From CAZPMT01 sp964587655 (GTDB lineage Bacteria; Hydrogenedentota; Hydrogenedentia; Hydrogenedentales; SLHB01), in the NCBI GenBank assembly GCA_964587655.1, contig CAZPMT010000073.1, positions 1 through 26,943 on the forward strand: a stretch of DNA of 26,943 bases. Reading direction: 5' to 3'. Within the stretch, counting starts at the first letter, position 1; the number at the start of each line of letters is the position of its first letter. Both the position numbers and the translations under genes were made by a program. This document shows, one piece after another, positions 8,274 to 15,582 of the stretch. A model generated the notes under the pieces. That model was not told the origin of the DNA. It ran no database searches and was given only the letters and a program-made list of their open reading frames with translations.

Positions 8274-8474
8274 TCAGGCGGTCTGGTATTGGAACTCGCG
8301 CAAATCCAGATTGGGCGTGCGCTTGGAAAGGTTCAGCATTTCAATGCCAACCACTTGATTGCGCTCGTTGAAATCCAGCACCACGCCCGGCGACACTTCT
8401 TCCGACTCGATAATCTTCGAATCATCGAGGCGCAGGTAAAGCGCATCGGCTTCTTTGTCCACGTGCAATCTCAT
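8274..8474 (-). CDS. DUF2283 family protein (antitoxin-like)
   Basis: This 66-residue protein has the DUF2283 signature: LHVDKEADALYLRL, then a short variable part, then SPGVVLDFNERNQVVGIEML. The family is typically encoded directly after a DUF4258 gene, and the pair is regarded as toxin-antitoxin-like, with little biochemical proof. Here the upstream DUF4258 is truncated (see next entry) and its last codons supply the ribosome site GGAAAAGGAAG. DUF2283 therefore appears to persist without a complete partner. ATG at 8474 is the only sensible start. Confidence 0.8.
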   Translation of the reverse strand: MRLHVDKEADALYLRLDDSKIIESEEVSPGVVLDFNERNQVVGIEMLNLSKRTPNLDLREFQYQTA

Positions 8475-8577
8475 AGTCTTCCTTTTCCGGCTCGAACAAC
8501 GTTCGCTCCAGCCACTCGACCGGAATTTCCCGTTCGTCCAACGCCTTCTGCGCGTGTTTGGTCAGCTCAAATCTCAC
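8475..8577 (-). pseudogene. Truncated DUF4258 gene (toxin-like N-terminus only)
   Basis: From GTG 8577, with GGAGGG five bases upstream, the frame reads VRFELTKHAQKALDEREIP, then VEWLERTLFEPEKED. This is the N-terminal half of a DUF4258 protein (normally about 80 residues, ending in an R-V-V-T-x-Y-F-D-type strand). After about 34 residues the sequence runs straight into the start of DUF2283, and the frame continues into unrelated residues to 8422. The C-terminal half is missing, consistent with an internal deletion that joined the two genes. It overlaps the stop of the upstream fragment at GTGA. Confidence 0.65.
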
Positions 8578-8707
8578 TTCGCGCCCTCCACCAGTTTGAT
8601 TTCCTCCGGCGTCAGGCCGTAGATAGCATAGACCAACTCGTCTTTCTCCTGCTCCAACACACGCCACACTTCAGAGCCTTCTCACTTTGTCCTTCGCTCT
8701 TGGCCAT
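8574..8707 (-). pseudogene. Frameshifted small ORF resembling the C-terminus of an Eco57I-type methylase
   Basis: ATG 8707 has AGGA seven bases upstream and encodes MAKSEGQSEKALK. One base later in phase, near 8669, the frame VWRVLEQEKDELVYAIYGL, then TPEEIKLVEGAK runs to TGA at 8574. The ELVY-x-IYGLTPEEI-x-xVEG ending is characteristic of the C-terminus of N6-adenine methylases of the Eco57I/BREX-like type. Joined, the two parts make about 44 residues. It is either a decayed small gene that once opened the DUF4258/DUF2283 cassette, or the tail of a lost methylase. The single-base shift is read directly; the origin is inference. Confidence 0.5.
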
Positions 8708-8779
8708 AACGAAATCCTACACGACGGCAACTTCTATCGCAAAGGCAAGCGCTACCGTGATGTCTTGGTAGTCTGGAAC

Positions 8780-8808
8780 TTGCCGGGCGACATTCGGAGT
8801 GCTAAGCT
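8780..8808 (+). promoter_or_regulatory. Candidate sigma-70 promoter for the Gfo/Idh/MocA gene
   Basis: TTGCCG is followed after 17 bases by TAAGCT, about 65 bases before the ATG at 8870. The -35 is fair and the -10 is poor. The position is suitable because the upstream sequence is a decayed minus-strand cassette. Confidence 0.25.
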
Positions 8809-8869
8809 AAACGTGATCATCTCATGCTTGTTGGGATGCAGCGGAAAACGCGCAGAAAGGGCACACACG

Positions 8870-10213
8870 ATGAAAACCGACTTCGTTCAACGACGCCAGT
8901 TCCTTAAGACCGCCGCGGCCGCCGGGGCGGGATTGCTTGTCTTGCCAAGCGGCACGATCTTTGGGGCGAAAACGCCGAGCAGCAAGCTCAACATCGCCCT
9001 GATCGGCGCTCATGGCCGGGCTACGGCTCACTATGCCGCGATTGCCGGCGAAAACGTCGTTGCCCTGTGCGATATCAATGAGGAGCACTTGGCCCTTGCG
9101 GCCAAGAAGTTTCCCAAGGCGAAGCACTACGTCGACTGGCGAAAATGCCTCGAACGAAAGGACCTGGACGCCGTCGTATGCTGCACCGCGGACCACACGC
9201 ACGCCTTTGTCGCCAACTGGGCCATGAACCGCGGCCTCCACGTATATTGCGAGAAGCCGGTGGCGAACACCGTCGAGGAAGCGCGGACCGTTCGCGCGAC
9301 CTATCTCAAGAACAAGGGCAAACTGGCGACTCAGGTCGGCACGCAACGTCACGCGAATGAGAATTTCAATCGCGTACGGGAACTGATCATCGACGGGGCC
9401 ATCGGTGAACTGAAAGCAGTGCATGCCTGGGGCAATCGCCAGATTCGCAGGTCCGGTTACCTGCCCGCCGAAGGCACGCCGCCCAAGACACTCCACTATG
9501 ACCTGTGGCTTGGTCCGTCGCCCGATCATCCCTATAACCCCGGGTACTTCAGCGGCCAGCCCGGCGCCAATTGCCTGTCGTGGAACATGTATTGGGATTT
9601 CGGCAGCGGCCAAGTCGGCGACATGGGCAGCCATACCATGGACCTCGCTTGGAACGCGATCGACGCCGGCCTGCCGACATCCGCCGAGGCCACGGGCGAC
9701 GCATTCAATCCGGAAGTGACCCCCGTGGAACTGAAGGCGGCGTTCGAGATTTCCGCCAACGACTGGCGCCCTGCCATTCCTGTGATCTGGTATCAGGGCG
9801 GCGCCATGCCCTCCGCGCCCATGGAATGCGTTGACCTCAACAAGGTCGATCACGGCGCATTGTTCAAGGGTTCACAGGGTTTCCTCGTCGCGGGTTTTGA
9901 CAACCGCCTCCTCCTTCCCTACGGCAAGGAAGCGGACTTGACCTACTACAACCGGCGATCCAAGGAGAAACTGATCCCTGCCATGGACGGCTTCCAGCAG
10001 GAATGGATCAACGCATGCAAGGGCGGTCTCAAGACGTCCTGCGATTTCGATTACGGCGGAAAGCTGATTGAGATGATGCTTCTCGGTCTCGTGGCCTACC
10101 GCGTTGGCAAGAAGCTCGATTACGACGCCGCAAACGGCCGCGTCACCAACAGCCCCGAAGGCAACGATCTCCTAAGCCGCAAGTACCGCTCCGGCTGGAC
10201 ACTCAACGGATGA
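8870..10213 (+). CDS. Tat-exported Gfo/Idh/MocA family oxidoreductase
   Basis: This 447-residue NAD(P)-dependent oxidoreductase is likely to act on sugars or sugar derivatives outside the cytoplasm. The N-terminus carries a twin-arginine signal, RRQFLK (8-13), then an Ala/Leu-rich stretch (about 14-32), so the protein should be folded with its cofactor and exported. The Rossmann motif is IALIGAHGRATAH (42-54). VYCEKPVAN, with E128-K129-P130, is the family's conserved EKP. GDMGSHTMDLAWNAI, in the second domain, contributes the catalytic Asp/His. The C-terminus KYRSGWTL is also typical of the exported subfamily abundant in Planctomycetes, Verrucomicrobia and related phyla. AGAAAGG lies about 9 bases before ATG 8870; the frame is open further upstream but encodes no signal-like sequence there. 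Substrate is unknown. Confidence 0.88.
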   Translation: MKTDFVQRRQFLKTAAAAGAGLLVLPSGTIFGAKTPSSKLNIALIGAHGRATAHYAAIAGENVVALCDINEEHLALAAKKFPKAKHYVDWRKCLERKDLDAVVCCTADHTHAFVANWAMNRGLHVYCEKPVANTVEEARTVRATYLKNKGKLATQVGTQRHANENFNRVRELIIDGAIGELKAVHAWGNRQIRRSGYLPAEGTPPKTLHYDLWLGPSPDHPYNPGYFSGQPGANCLSWNMYWDFGSGQVGDMGSHTMDLAWNAIDAGLPTSAEATGDAFNPEVTPVELKAAFEISANDWRPAIPVIWYQGGAMPSAPMECVDLNKVDHGALFKGSQGFLVAGFDNRLLLPYGKEADLTYYNRRSKEKLIPAMDGFQQEWINACKGGLKTSCDFDYGGKLIEMMLLGLVAYRVGKKLDYDAANGRVTNSPEGNDLLSRKYRSGWTLNG

Positions 10214-10292
10214 GACAAGGACAGATCTCTGGAGACCTTGTGAAGAAATGCCGTCGCAATGCGCCCGTTCTCTCAACGAGCCTGGAACCATA

Positions 10293-10404
10293 CGTCATTC
10301 CCGCGAAGGCGGGAATCCAGTGCGCCCGTATATCGGTCCATAATACGGGCGGAGGTTGCGGAGCGACGTGTGTGTTCTGGATTCCCGCCTTCGCGGGAAT
10401 GACG
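10293..10404. repeat. Paired 28-bp palindromic repeats (ATTCCCGC...GCGGGAAT type)
   Basis: The arm at 10293-10320 (CGTCATTCCCGCGAAGGCGG...) is repeated as a perfect 28-base reverse complement at 10377-10404. Each arm has its own internal hairpin (CCCGC-GAAG-GCGGG). The 56-base middle contains a further small inverted repeat (CCCGTA...TACGGG). The core ATTCCC-N8-GGGAAT matches the dispersed dRS3-like element known from Neisseria and seen in many genomes, whose translation gives the tell-tale VIPAKAGIQ. It lies between the oxidoreductase and the nucleotidyltransferase genes and could fold into a strong stem or end transcription from the left. Confidence 0.85.
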
Positions 10405-10439
10405 CCATTCTGGCCCGATGCGTTCAAGGAGGCCGAGGA

Positions 10440-11000
10440 ATGAACGGACTCTTTGAGGCCGCGAAAGAAGTCTGTGATTTTATGGCGGCGCGCGGGTGGG
10501 AGTTCTGCATCATTGGCGGGCTCGCGGTGCAACGGTGGGGAGAGCCCCGTACGACCTTGGATGCCGATATGACCCTGCTGACCGAGTGGGGAGAGGAAGA
10601 GGGCTACGTCGCCGCGATTCTGGACCGTTTTGAGTCGCGGATTCCGGACGGGCATGCGTTTGCGTTGAGCCGGCGCGTGCTGCTGATATGGGCATCGAAT
10701 GGAAAGGATGTGGATATCGCGCTGGGCGCCTTGCCTTTTGAAGCCGGCATGGTGCGGCGCGCGGCGCTGATCGAGTTCGCGCCAGGACTTCTCATGCCTT
10801 GTTGCACGGCCGAAGATCTGTTTGTAATGAAGGCGTTTGCGGCGCGCCCCCGCGACTGGCTGGACGCCGAAAGCGTCGCAGTTCGCCAGCAACGCCTGGA
10901 TGTGCCGTACATTATCGAGCATCTGGCGCTCTTGTGCGAGCTAAAAGAGGCGCCCGATATCCTCGACCGGGCGAAACGCCTGCTCATTGTGAAGCCATGA
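10440..11000 (+). CDS. Nucleotidyltransferase-fold protein, AbiEii/MNT-like (putative toxin)
   Basis: This 186-residue protein has a minimal polymerase-beta nucleotidyltransferase layout: IIGGLAVQRWGEP (24-36) as the G-G-A loop, TTLDADMTL (38-46) with D41/D43 as candidate metal ligands, and KDVDIALG (89-96) with D90/D92 as the third acidic strand. A helical tail follows. The length fits stand-alone AbiEii/MNT-type nucleotidyltransferases, which in known systems transfer nucleotides to tRNA ends or to a partner. AAGGAGG lies seven bases before ATG 10440. The stop overlaps the start of the next gene (ATGA), so the two are translationally coupled, as in toxin-antitoxin pairs. Toxicity is inferred. 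The helix-turn-helix AbiEi antitoxin usually found with AbiEii is absent. Confidence 0.65.
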   Translation: MNGLFEAAKEVCDFMAARGWEFCIIGGLAVQRWGEPRTTLDADMTLLTEWGEEEGYVAAILDRFESRIPDGHAFALSRRVLLIWASNGKDVDIALGALPFEAGMVRRAALIEFAPGLLMPCCTAEDLFVMKAFAARPRDWLDAESVAVRQQRLDVPYIIEHLALLCELKEAPDILDRAKRLLIVKP

Positions 11001-11233
11001 AGAGTCCAACTTATGAAGAACAGCGGAACCTCGTTCGGCAATGGGAGACAACGGGCCGCGAGCTCGAGCGTATTCGGCGGGACGCCTTGAGGGGCGCTGA
11101 GTACAACTGGGCCGACGTGGATGCGTTGCTGGAAATCGGCTGCCAATACGACGGCCCGCCAAGAACAACCAGCGGCCTTGTCGAGATGCAGCGCTGGTTC
11201 ATGATGGCCGGACCATCCCACCGAGCGCGCTGA
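10997..11233 (+). CDS. Small partner of the nucleotidyltransferase (antitoxin candidate)
   Basis: This 78-residue protein starts inside the stop of the nucleotidyltransferase (ATGA overlap). It begins MKSPTYEEQRNLVRQWETTG, followed by ELERIRRDALR and ends near TTSGLVEMQRWF. The pattern of an N-terminal amphipathic helix, charged middle and conserved SGLVE-x-Q end is familiar from unnamed small proteins encoded directly after nucleotidyltransferase genes. There is no DNA-binding motif. A role as antitoxin or regulator is inferred from coupling and size only. Confidence 0.6.
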   Translation: MKSPTYEEQRNLVRQWETTGRELERIRRDALRGAEYNWADVDALLEIGCQYDGPPRTTSGLVEMQRWFMMAGPSHRAR

Positions 11234-11245
11234 TCATGAATGGTC

Positions 11246-11274
11246 TTGCAGATCGGCCCGGCGTGCGTTAACAA
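11246..11274 (+). promoter_or_regulatory. Candidate sigma-70 promoter for the AlkP-superfamily gene
   Basis: TTGCAG and TAACAA are separated by 17 bases, ending 15 bases before the ATG at 11290. A promoter this close would give a very short leader still holding GGGAGG at 11276-11281, so confidence is limited. Confidence 0.25.
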
Positions 11275-11289
11275 TGGGAGGACACGACG

Positions 11290-13383
11290 ATGAACTCCGG
11301 ACCGCGTGAGGCGACTGTCGCGGGCGCCAAGAATTCACTTGCCTACATTGCCGCGTTGTCTTTGTGTTTGGGATTACTGGTCGGTTCGCTCGACATTGCT
11401 TTCTCGCTTCCGGGCGAGCCGGCGATGCTCAGACCTCTGCCCACCGTTATTGCCCTATTCGGGTTACTTACGTTGTTGACAACATTGGCTTCTTTTCTCC
11501 TTCTTGCATTCGGACTGATGCTCGGATCGTTGCTGCGAATGAGATCTGTCGAGACGGGAAGCGGCATTGGAGCGTTCGTTCTCTCTCTTTTCTTGTTGCT
11601 GAGGTCCTCTTTCCAGTCTCCACCCAGTCAAGCGAGTGGAGTTCTGCTGCTGGGAGTGCTTACGGGATGTTCCATCCTACTGGGTCTGCTTTGCTTTCTT
11701 CTCGTGTCGTCCATGAACAGAAAAGGAATAGGGTTCTTGTATTGGCGCATCCTCGCCTGCGCGCCGTACGTAGTCGCGGTCTCATTATTCCTGTGGTGGT
11801 GCGCAATATACTCGGAACGACCGCTCCCGACCGCGCATATCGTTCTTAGCGCGTCGCTCGCCGCAATGGCAATTGCCGCAATACTGTTTGCCAAATCCGC
11901 GCACCGTGCTCTGGCTATGTTGTGTCCATTGGCGCTTGCCCTGTGGGTTCAATCCGCTGTTAGTCTGCCCGGCGTCGTGGAACCCCACCGCCCAAAGGCA
12001 TCCAATTGCGTAACGCCAACGGAGAGCAAAAAGAGAAACCTGATACTGATCACGGTAGACACTCTTCGTCAGGACGCCCTCAGTTGCTACAACCCGCAGG
12101 CTTCTTCCACTCCGAACATGGACTCCTTGGCAAGCCGCGGCGCTCGATTTGCCAAGGCATACGCCGCAGCCCCATGGACAGTGCCTTCAGTCGTCTCAAT
12201 ACTGACTGGGCTTCCACCTGAAGCCCATCGATCTGTGTCATCGCCGGCGATTCTTGATGTCAAGATCGCCACTCTGGCGGAACGGCTGCAACAACAGGGC
12301 TACTCGACGTGCGGCATATGGTACAACAGCGTGCTGACGTCGAGAATGGGCGCGGCCAACGGAATAACACAGGGTTTCGACACCTGCTACCCCTTTCCAA
12401 GATGGAGTACTTGGGATGATGACGGCGGCGCTTTCGCCGCCAAGGCGTTGAAGAAGCTGATATGGGCCGATGCCATGCCCGAGGATCCGAACAGCATGCA
12501 GCTCACGGAGGTTGCGTGCGGGTGGCTGAGGGACAATAGCAGTTCGCCGTTCTTCCTATGGCTGCGCTACTACGATCCCCACTGGCCTTTCGTTCCTCCG
12601 TCAAGATATCTTCCGAAGAGCGATCTCGTCGAAACCTTTGGGGAACAATTCACGCACTTCAATAGCGCGCTGAAAGGATATGTCGGGCCGAACGCGCGAC
12701 AGCGTTCATGGGTGCGGCTCCTTTACCAAGCCGAGGTGGATTACATCGATGACTGCATCGGCAAGCTTGTGGCGGCGCTTGATGAACAAGGCCTCTTTCG
12801 GAACTCAGTTGTGGTCTTAACGAACGACCACGGAGAGGAGCTATGGGAACACGGCGATTTCGGCCATGGGCAATCGCTCTACGACGAGTTGATAGCCGCC
12901 CCCTTGCTGATCTGCGGCCCTGAAGTCAAAGCGGGAAGCGTCGTCGAGGCGCCGGTATCCAATGCAGGCATTGCTCCCACCCTCCTGGACATGGAGGGTC
13001 TCGCATACGACAAGGCCGACTTCTTCTATCCCTCGCTCCGGCCTCTTCTGAACGGAAACAACGAAGGGTTCGACGGGAAAGTTCTGAGTTCAAACACGAT
13101 CCGCTGGGAAGACCGGGTGGCAATCGTCTCAGGAACTCAAAAGATGATCCTGTCCAAGACCACGAACGCCACAGTCATCCACGACCTGAAGAACGACCCA
13201 AGGGAAAAGCGCGGCACAGACGTTCCGGACGAAACGCAGAAGTCCGAGCTCGCGGACCGGCTAAACCGGCTGCAACAAGAGGCTGTAAACCTTGGCAACC
13301 GATTGATGGGCGAAAGCACCGAAAAGCAAAACGAGGTGTCGCCAGGAATGAGAAAACAACTGGAAGCCCTCGGCTACCTATGA
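11290..13383 (+). CDS. Membrane-anchored alkaline-phosphatase-superfamily hydrolase/transferase (sulfatase-like, Thr in nucleophile position)
   Basis: This 697-residue protein has about seven hydrophobic segments in residues 16-230 and a large catalytic domain (about 250-640), probably on the outer face of the membrane. Metal-binding DTLRQD (257-262) and NDHGEELWEHGDFGHG (D513, H514) are clear sulfatase/AlkP motifs. The nucleophile loop reads W-T297-V-P-S-V-V-S-I-L-T-G: Thr replaces the Cys/Ser that is converted to formylglycine, and the following Arg of C-x-P-x-R is Val. That points to a phosphotransferase-like chemistry (as in LtaS or EptA-type enzymes, which use Thr) rather than a true sulfatase. 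The C-terminus ends in LEALGYL, common in this subfamily. GGGAGG precedes the ATG. It is flanked by defence-like modules but shares no operon with them. Substrate is unknown. Confidence 0.75.
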   Translation: MNSGPREATVAGAKNSLAYIAALSLCLGLLVGSLDIAFSLPGEPAMLRPLPTVIALFGLLTLLTTLASFLLLAFGLMLGSLLRMRSVETGSGIGAFVLSLFLLLRSSFQSPPSQASGVLLLGVLTGCSILLGLLCFLLVSSMNRKGIGFLYWRILACAPYVVAVSLFLWWCAIYSERPLPTAHIVLSASLAAMAIAAILFAKSAHRALAMLCPLALALWVQSAVSLPGVVEPHRPKASNCVTPTESKKRNLILITVDTLRQDALSCYNPQASSTPNMDSLASRGARFAKAYAAAPWTVPSVVSILTGLPPEAHRSVSSPAILDVKIATLAERLQQQGYSTCGIWYNSVLTSRMGAANGITQGFDTCYPFPRWSTWDDDGGAFAAKALKKLIWADAMPEDPNSMQLTEVACGWLRDNSSSPFFLWLRYYDPHWPFVPPSRYLPKSDLVETFGEQFTHFNSALKGYVGPNARQRSWVRLLYQAEVDYIDDCIGKLVAALDEQGLFRNSVVVLTNDHGEELWEHGDFGHGQSLYDELIAAPLLICGPEVKAGSVVEAPVSNAGIAPTLLDMEGLAYDKADFFYPSLRPLLNGNNEGFDGKVLSSNTIRWEDRVAIVSGTQKMILSKTTNATVIHDLKNDPREKRGTDVPDETQKSELADRLNRLQQEAVNLGNRLMGESTEKQNEVSPGMRKQLEALGYL

Positions 13384-13393
13384 ATAACCGAAG

Positions 13394-13411
13394 CGGCGAA
13401 TAGAGTCGCCG
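13394..13411. other. Short stem-loop after the AlkP-superfamily gene
   Basis: CGGCGA and TCGCCG pair around a six-base loop, 10 bases after the stop codon. There is no T-tract, so it is at best a weak or Rho-assisted terminator. Confidence 0.3.
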
Positions 13412-13534
13412 AGCGGCCAATACGAAGTAGCATCCGCAAGAGCACGGCGCATACAAGTTTTCCTCCACGGTGTGCAGGAGTTATGCCCTCATCCAGTTGG
13501 AGGCGGTGATCTCGATTGCTGACACCCCCGTGTT

Positions 13535-13563
13535 TTGCGTCCGCCTGTCCAATCGGGTATTGT
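13535..13563 (+). promoter_or_regulatory. Candidate promoter of the AAA/DUF4276 operon
   Basis: TTGCGT and TATTGT are exactly 17 bases apart, 70 bases before the ATG at 13634. The rest of the 13384-13633 gap shows a near-repeat of the start region: GCTATGGCCGAGTC near 13573 resembles GCTATGGCTGAGTC at 13631. The first copy is not followed by an open frame of use. Confidence 0.3.
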
Positions 13564-13633
13564 TGTGATAGGCTATGGCCGAGTCATCCGAATGCAAGAT
13601 GAGATCATGCTGTGCGTGTAAGTGGAGATAGCT

Positions 13634-14851
13634 ATGGCTGAGTCGATTTTCCTCAATCGCGTGGTTCTGAGCAATTTTCGAAGCATCAAGGAGTGTTCCG
13701 TTCGCCTGGGGGCCTTGACATTCCTGGTCGGTCAGAACGGAGCGGGAAAGAGCAACTTCCTTGATGCCCTGCGGCTGGTAACGGAGTCGCTAAACACGTC
13801 TCTCGAGCACGCCTTGCGCGAACGTGGCGGCATCAACGAAGTAAGGCGCAGGTCTTCCGGACACCCGACGCATTTCGGCATTCGACTCGAGTGGCAGCTA
13901 CCGGACGGCAAGCATGGAGTCTACGCTTTCCGTATTGGCTCGCAGACCAGAGGTGGGTTTGAGATTCAGCAGGAGGAGTGCAGAGTCTTCGGGACAGGGT
14001 GGTCTGAGGAACACAAGTACAAAGTGCAAGCTGGCGTGCTGGAACAAAAGAGCTTCGCGGTGGGCCCTTCCGTTTCTAACGACCGGCTGTATCTTGTCGC
14101 GGTGTCAGGCTTGCCCGAATTCCGGCCTCTTTACGATGCGTTGTCTCACATGGGATTCTACAACCTCAATCCGGACGCCATTAGGGAGCTTCAACCACCG
14201 GACCCGGGTGAAGTGCTCAAGCGCGACGGCAGCAATCTGGCTAGCGTCCTCTCTCTTATGGATAGTGAGAGCAGCGGGGCGAAGAAACGCGTCGAAACGT
14301 TTTTGTCCAAAGTGGTCCCGGGAATCGAAGGAGTCGACGTTAGACACATCGGGAAAAAGGAGACGCTGGAGTTCCGGCAACTGGTAGGGACCAATCAGGA
14401 TCCTTGGCGCTTCCCGGCGGAGAATATGTCTGACGGCACGTTGCGCGCGCTGGGAGTACTGACCGCGCTTTTTCAATCGGCGAACGGCAATGCTCCGAGG
14501 ATACCGTTTGTGGGTATCGAGGAGCCCGAAGCAGCGGTTCATCCGGGTGCGGCAGGGATTATTCGCGACGGACTGAGGATCGCGAGTAACACAACTCAGG
14601 TAGCCGTATCCAGCCACAGCCCCGACCTGCTGGACGATAAGGAGATACTCGATACAAGCATCCTAGCCGTGATCAACAAGAATGGTGAGACGCGAATTGG
14701 GCCATTGGATGAGGCGGGGCGAACGTCAATACGGGATCGCTTGTACACGGCCGGCGAACTACTCCGCCTCAATCAGCTTGAGCCAGATGAAGCCGCCGTC
14801 AACAGTATCACTTCAAAACAGCTTGAACTTTTCGCCGAGTACACTCCATGA
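13634..14851 (+). CDS. AAA/ABC-type ATPase of an OLD/AbiL-like two-gene defence system
   Basis: This 405-residue ATPase resembles the SMC/RecF-like AAA_21 family. Walker A is GQNGAGKS (33-40), preceded by the typical LSNFRSIKECSVRLG start. The signature is MSDGTLRALG (265-274), Walker B is GIEEPEAAVHPG with E296/E297, and the switch histidine is in SSHSPDLLD (H328). These ATPases sense phage activity and control an effector encoded alongside. Here that is the DUF4276 protein, whose start codon overlaps this stop. ATG at 13634 is chosen because GGAG lies seven bases upstream; the GTG at 13622 would place that site inside the gene. Defence function is inferred from the architecture. Confidence 0.8.
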   Translation: MAESIFLNRVVLSNFRSIKECSVRLGALTFLVGQNGAGKSNFLDALRLVTESLNTSLEHALRERGGINEVRRRSSGHPTHFGIRLEWQLPDGKHGVYAFRIGSQTRGGFEIQQEECRVFGTGWSEEHKYKVQAGVLEQKSFAVGPSVSNDRLYLVAVSGLPEFRPLYDALSHMGFYNLNPDAIRELQPPDPGEVLKRDGSNLASVLSLMDSESSGAKKRVETFLSKVVPGIEGVDVRHIGKKETLEFRQLVGTNQDPWRFPAENMSDGTLRALGVLTALFQSANGNAPRIPFVGIEEPEAAVHPGAAGIIRDGLRIASNTTQVAVSSHSPDLLDDKEILDTSILAVINKNGETRIGPLDEAGRTSIRDRLYTAGELLRLNQLEPDEAAVNSITSKQLELFAEYTP

Positions 14852-15468
14852 AGGAAGTCCGCATCGCGGCAATCGTCGAGGGCCATGGCGAGTGTGAGGC
14901 CGTGCCCGTCCTTATTCGCCGCATAGCCGCAACGATCGACCCTGGGTTTGTCCCGATCGTGCTTCAACCGATACGTGTGCCGGTATCGAAGCTTCGTGGA
15001 GAAGGGAAGATGGAACGCTCTGTCGAACTTGCCGCGCGCAAGCTTCAGAGACAAGGCGGCATTGTGGTGATCATCGATTGTGACTGGGAAGGTGGCTGTC
15101 CGGCAGTGGATGGACCGGCATTGCTTAGGCGAGCTGTGGTAGCGCGTAGCGATATACCAATTGTCGTAGTCCTTGCCAAGACCGAGTTTGAGGCATGGTT
15201 CCTGGCCGCAGCCCAGTCGTTACGGGGAAGGAGCGGACTCCCAGCGGATCTTGAGCCGCCCCTGGAACCCGAATCGATTCGCGGCGCCAAGGAGTGGCTT
15301 ACCAAGAGAATGCCACGAGGTCAGGGTTACTCGGAGACGGAGCACCAAGCGGCCTTTGCCGCGCTGTTCGACTTGGATGCTGCGCGGAGGGCGGACTCCT
15401 TCGACAAATGCTTCCGCGACATCGAGGGACTTCTGAAACAGTTGCGTGCATCGACGACAACGGAATGA
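14848..15468 (+). CDS. DUF4276 family protein, Toprim-like effector
   Basis: This 206-residue protein has the arrangement of a compact Toprim domain: an N-terminal strand with conserved Glu (IVEGHGE, E11), then IVVIIDCDWE with D77 and D79 after a hydrophobic strand, then VVLAKTEFEAWFLAA (107-121), which is characteristic of DUF4276. Toprim domains bind metal through such E and D-x-D groups and cut or reseal nucleic acid; OLD, PARIS and RNase M5 are examples. The ATG overlaps the ATPase stop by four bases, so the two are made together. The likely role is the nuclease or toxic arm of the pair. No other gene follows in the operon. Confidence 0.75.
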   Translation: MKEVRIAAIVEGHGECEAVPVLIRRIAATIDPGFVPIVLQPIRVPVSKLRGEGKMERSVELAARKLQRQGGIVVIIDCDWEGGCPAVDGPALLRRAVVARSDIPIVVVLAKTEFEAWFLAAAQSLRGRSGLPADLEPPLEPESIRGAKEWLTKRMPRGQGYSETEHQAAFAALFDLDAARRADSFDKCFRDIEGLLKQLRASTTTE

Positions 15469-15553
15469 TGCGGTTGCGTTGTCTTCTGTTCGGGAAGCTC
15501 CGGGATGCCTGCGTTACGCCTGCCCGAATCCTCTTGCGGCGCGAAATGGGCTG

Positions 15554-15575
15554 TATAATGCACCGATAAGGAGGT
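15554..15575 (+). promoter_or_regulatory. Perfect -10 box and strong ribosome site before the activase gene
   Basis: A consensus TATAAT (15554-15559) stands 23 bases before the ATG, with AAGGAGGT at 15568-15575. A -35 box is poor: TTGCGG lies 14 bases upstream. The leader would be only about 17 bases, just holding the Shine-Dalgarno. Confidence 0.45.
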
Positions 15576-15582
15576 AGCACGG

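Noticed and set aside
10210..10443. Open frame with VIPAKAGIQ and WIPAFAGMT
   Set aside because: These peptides are the translation of the dRS3-like palindromes, not a gene.
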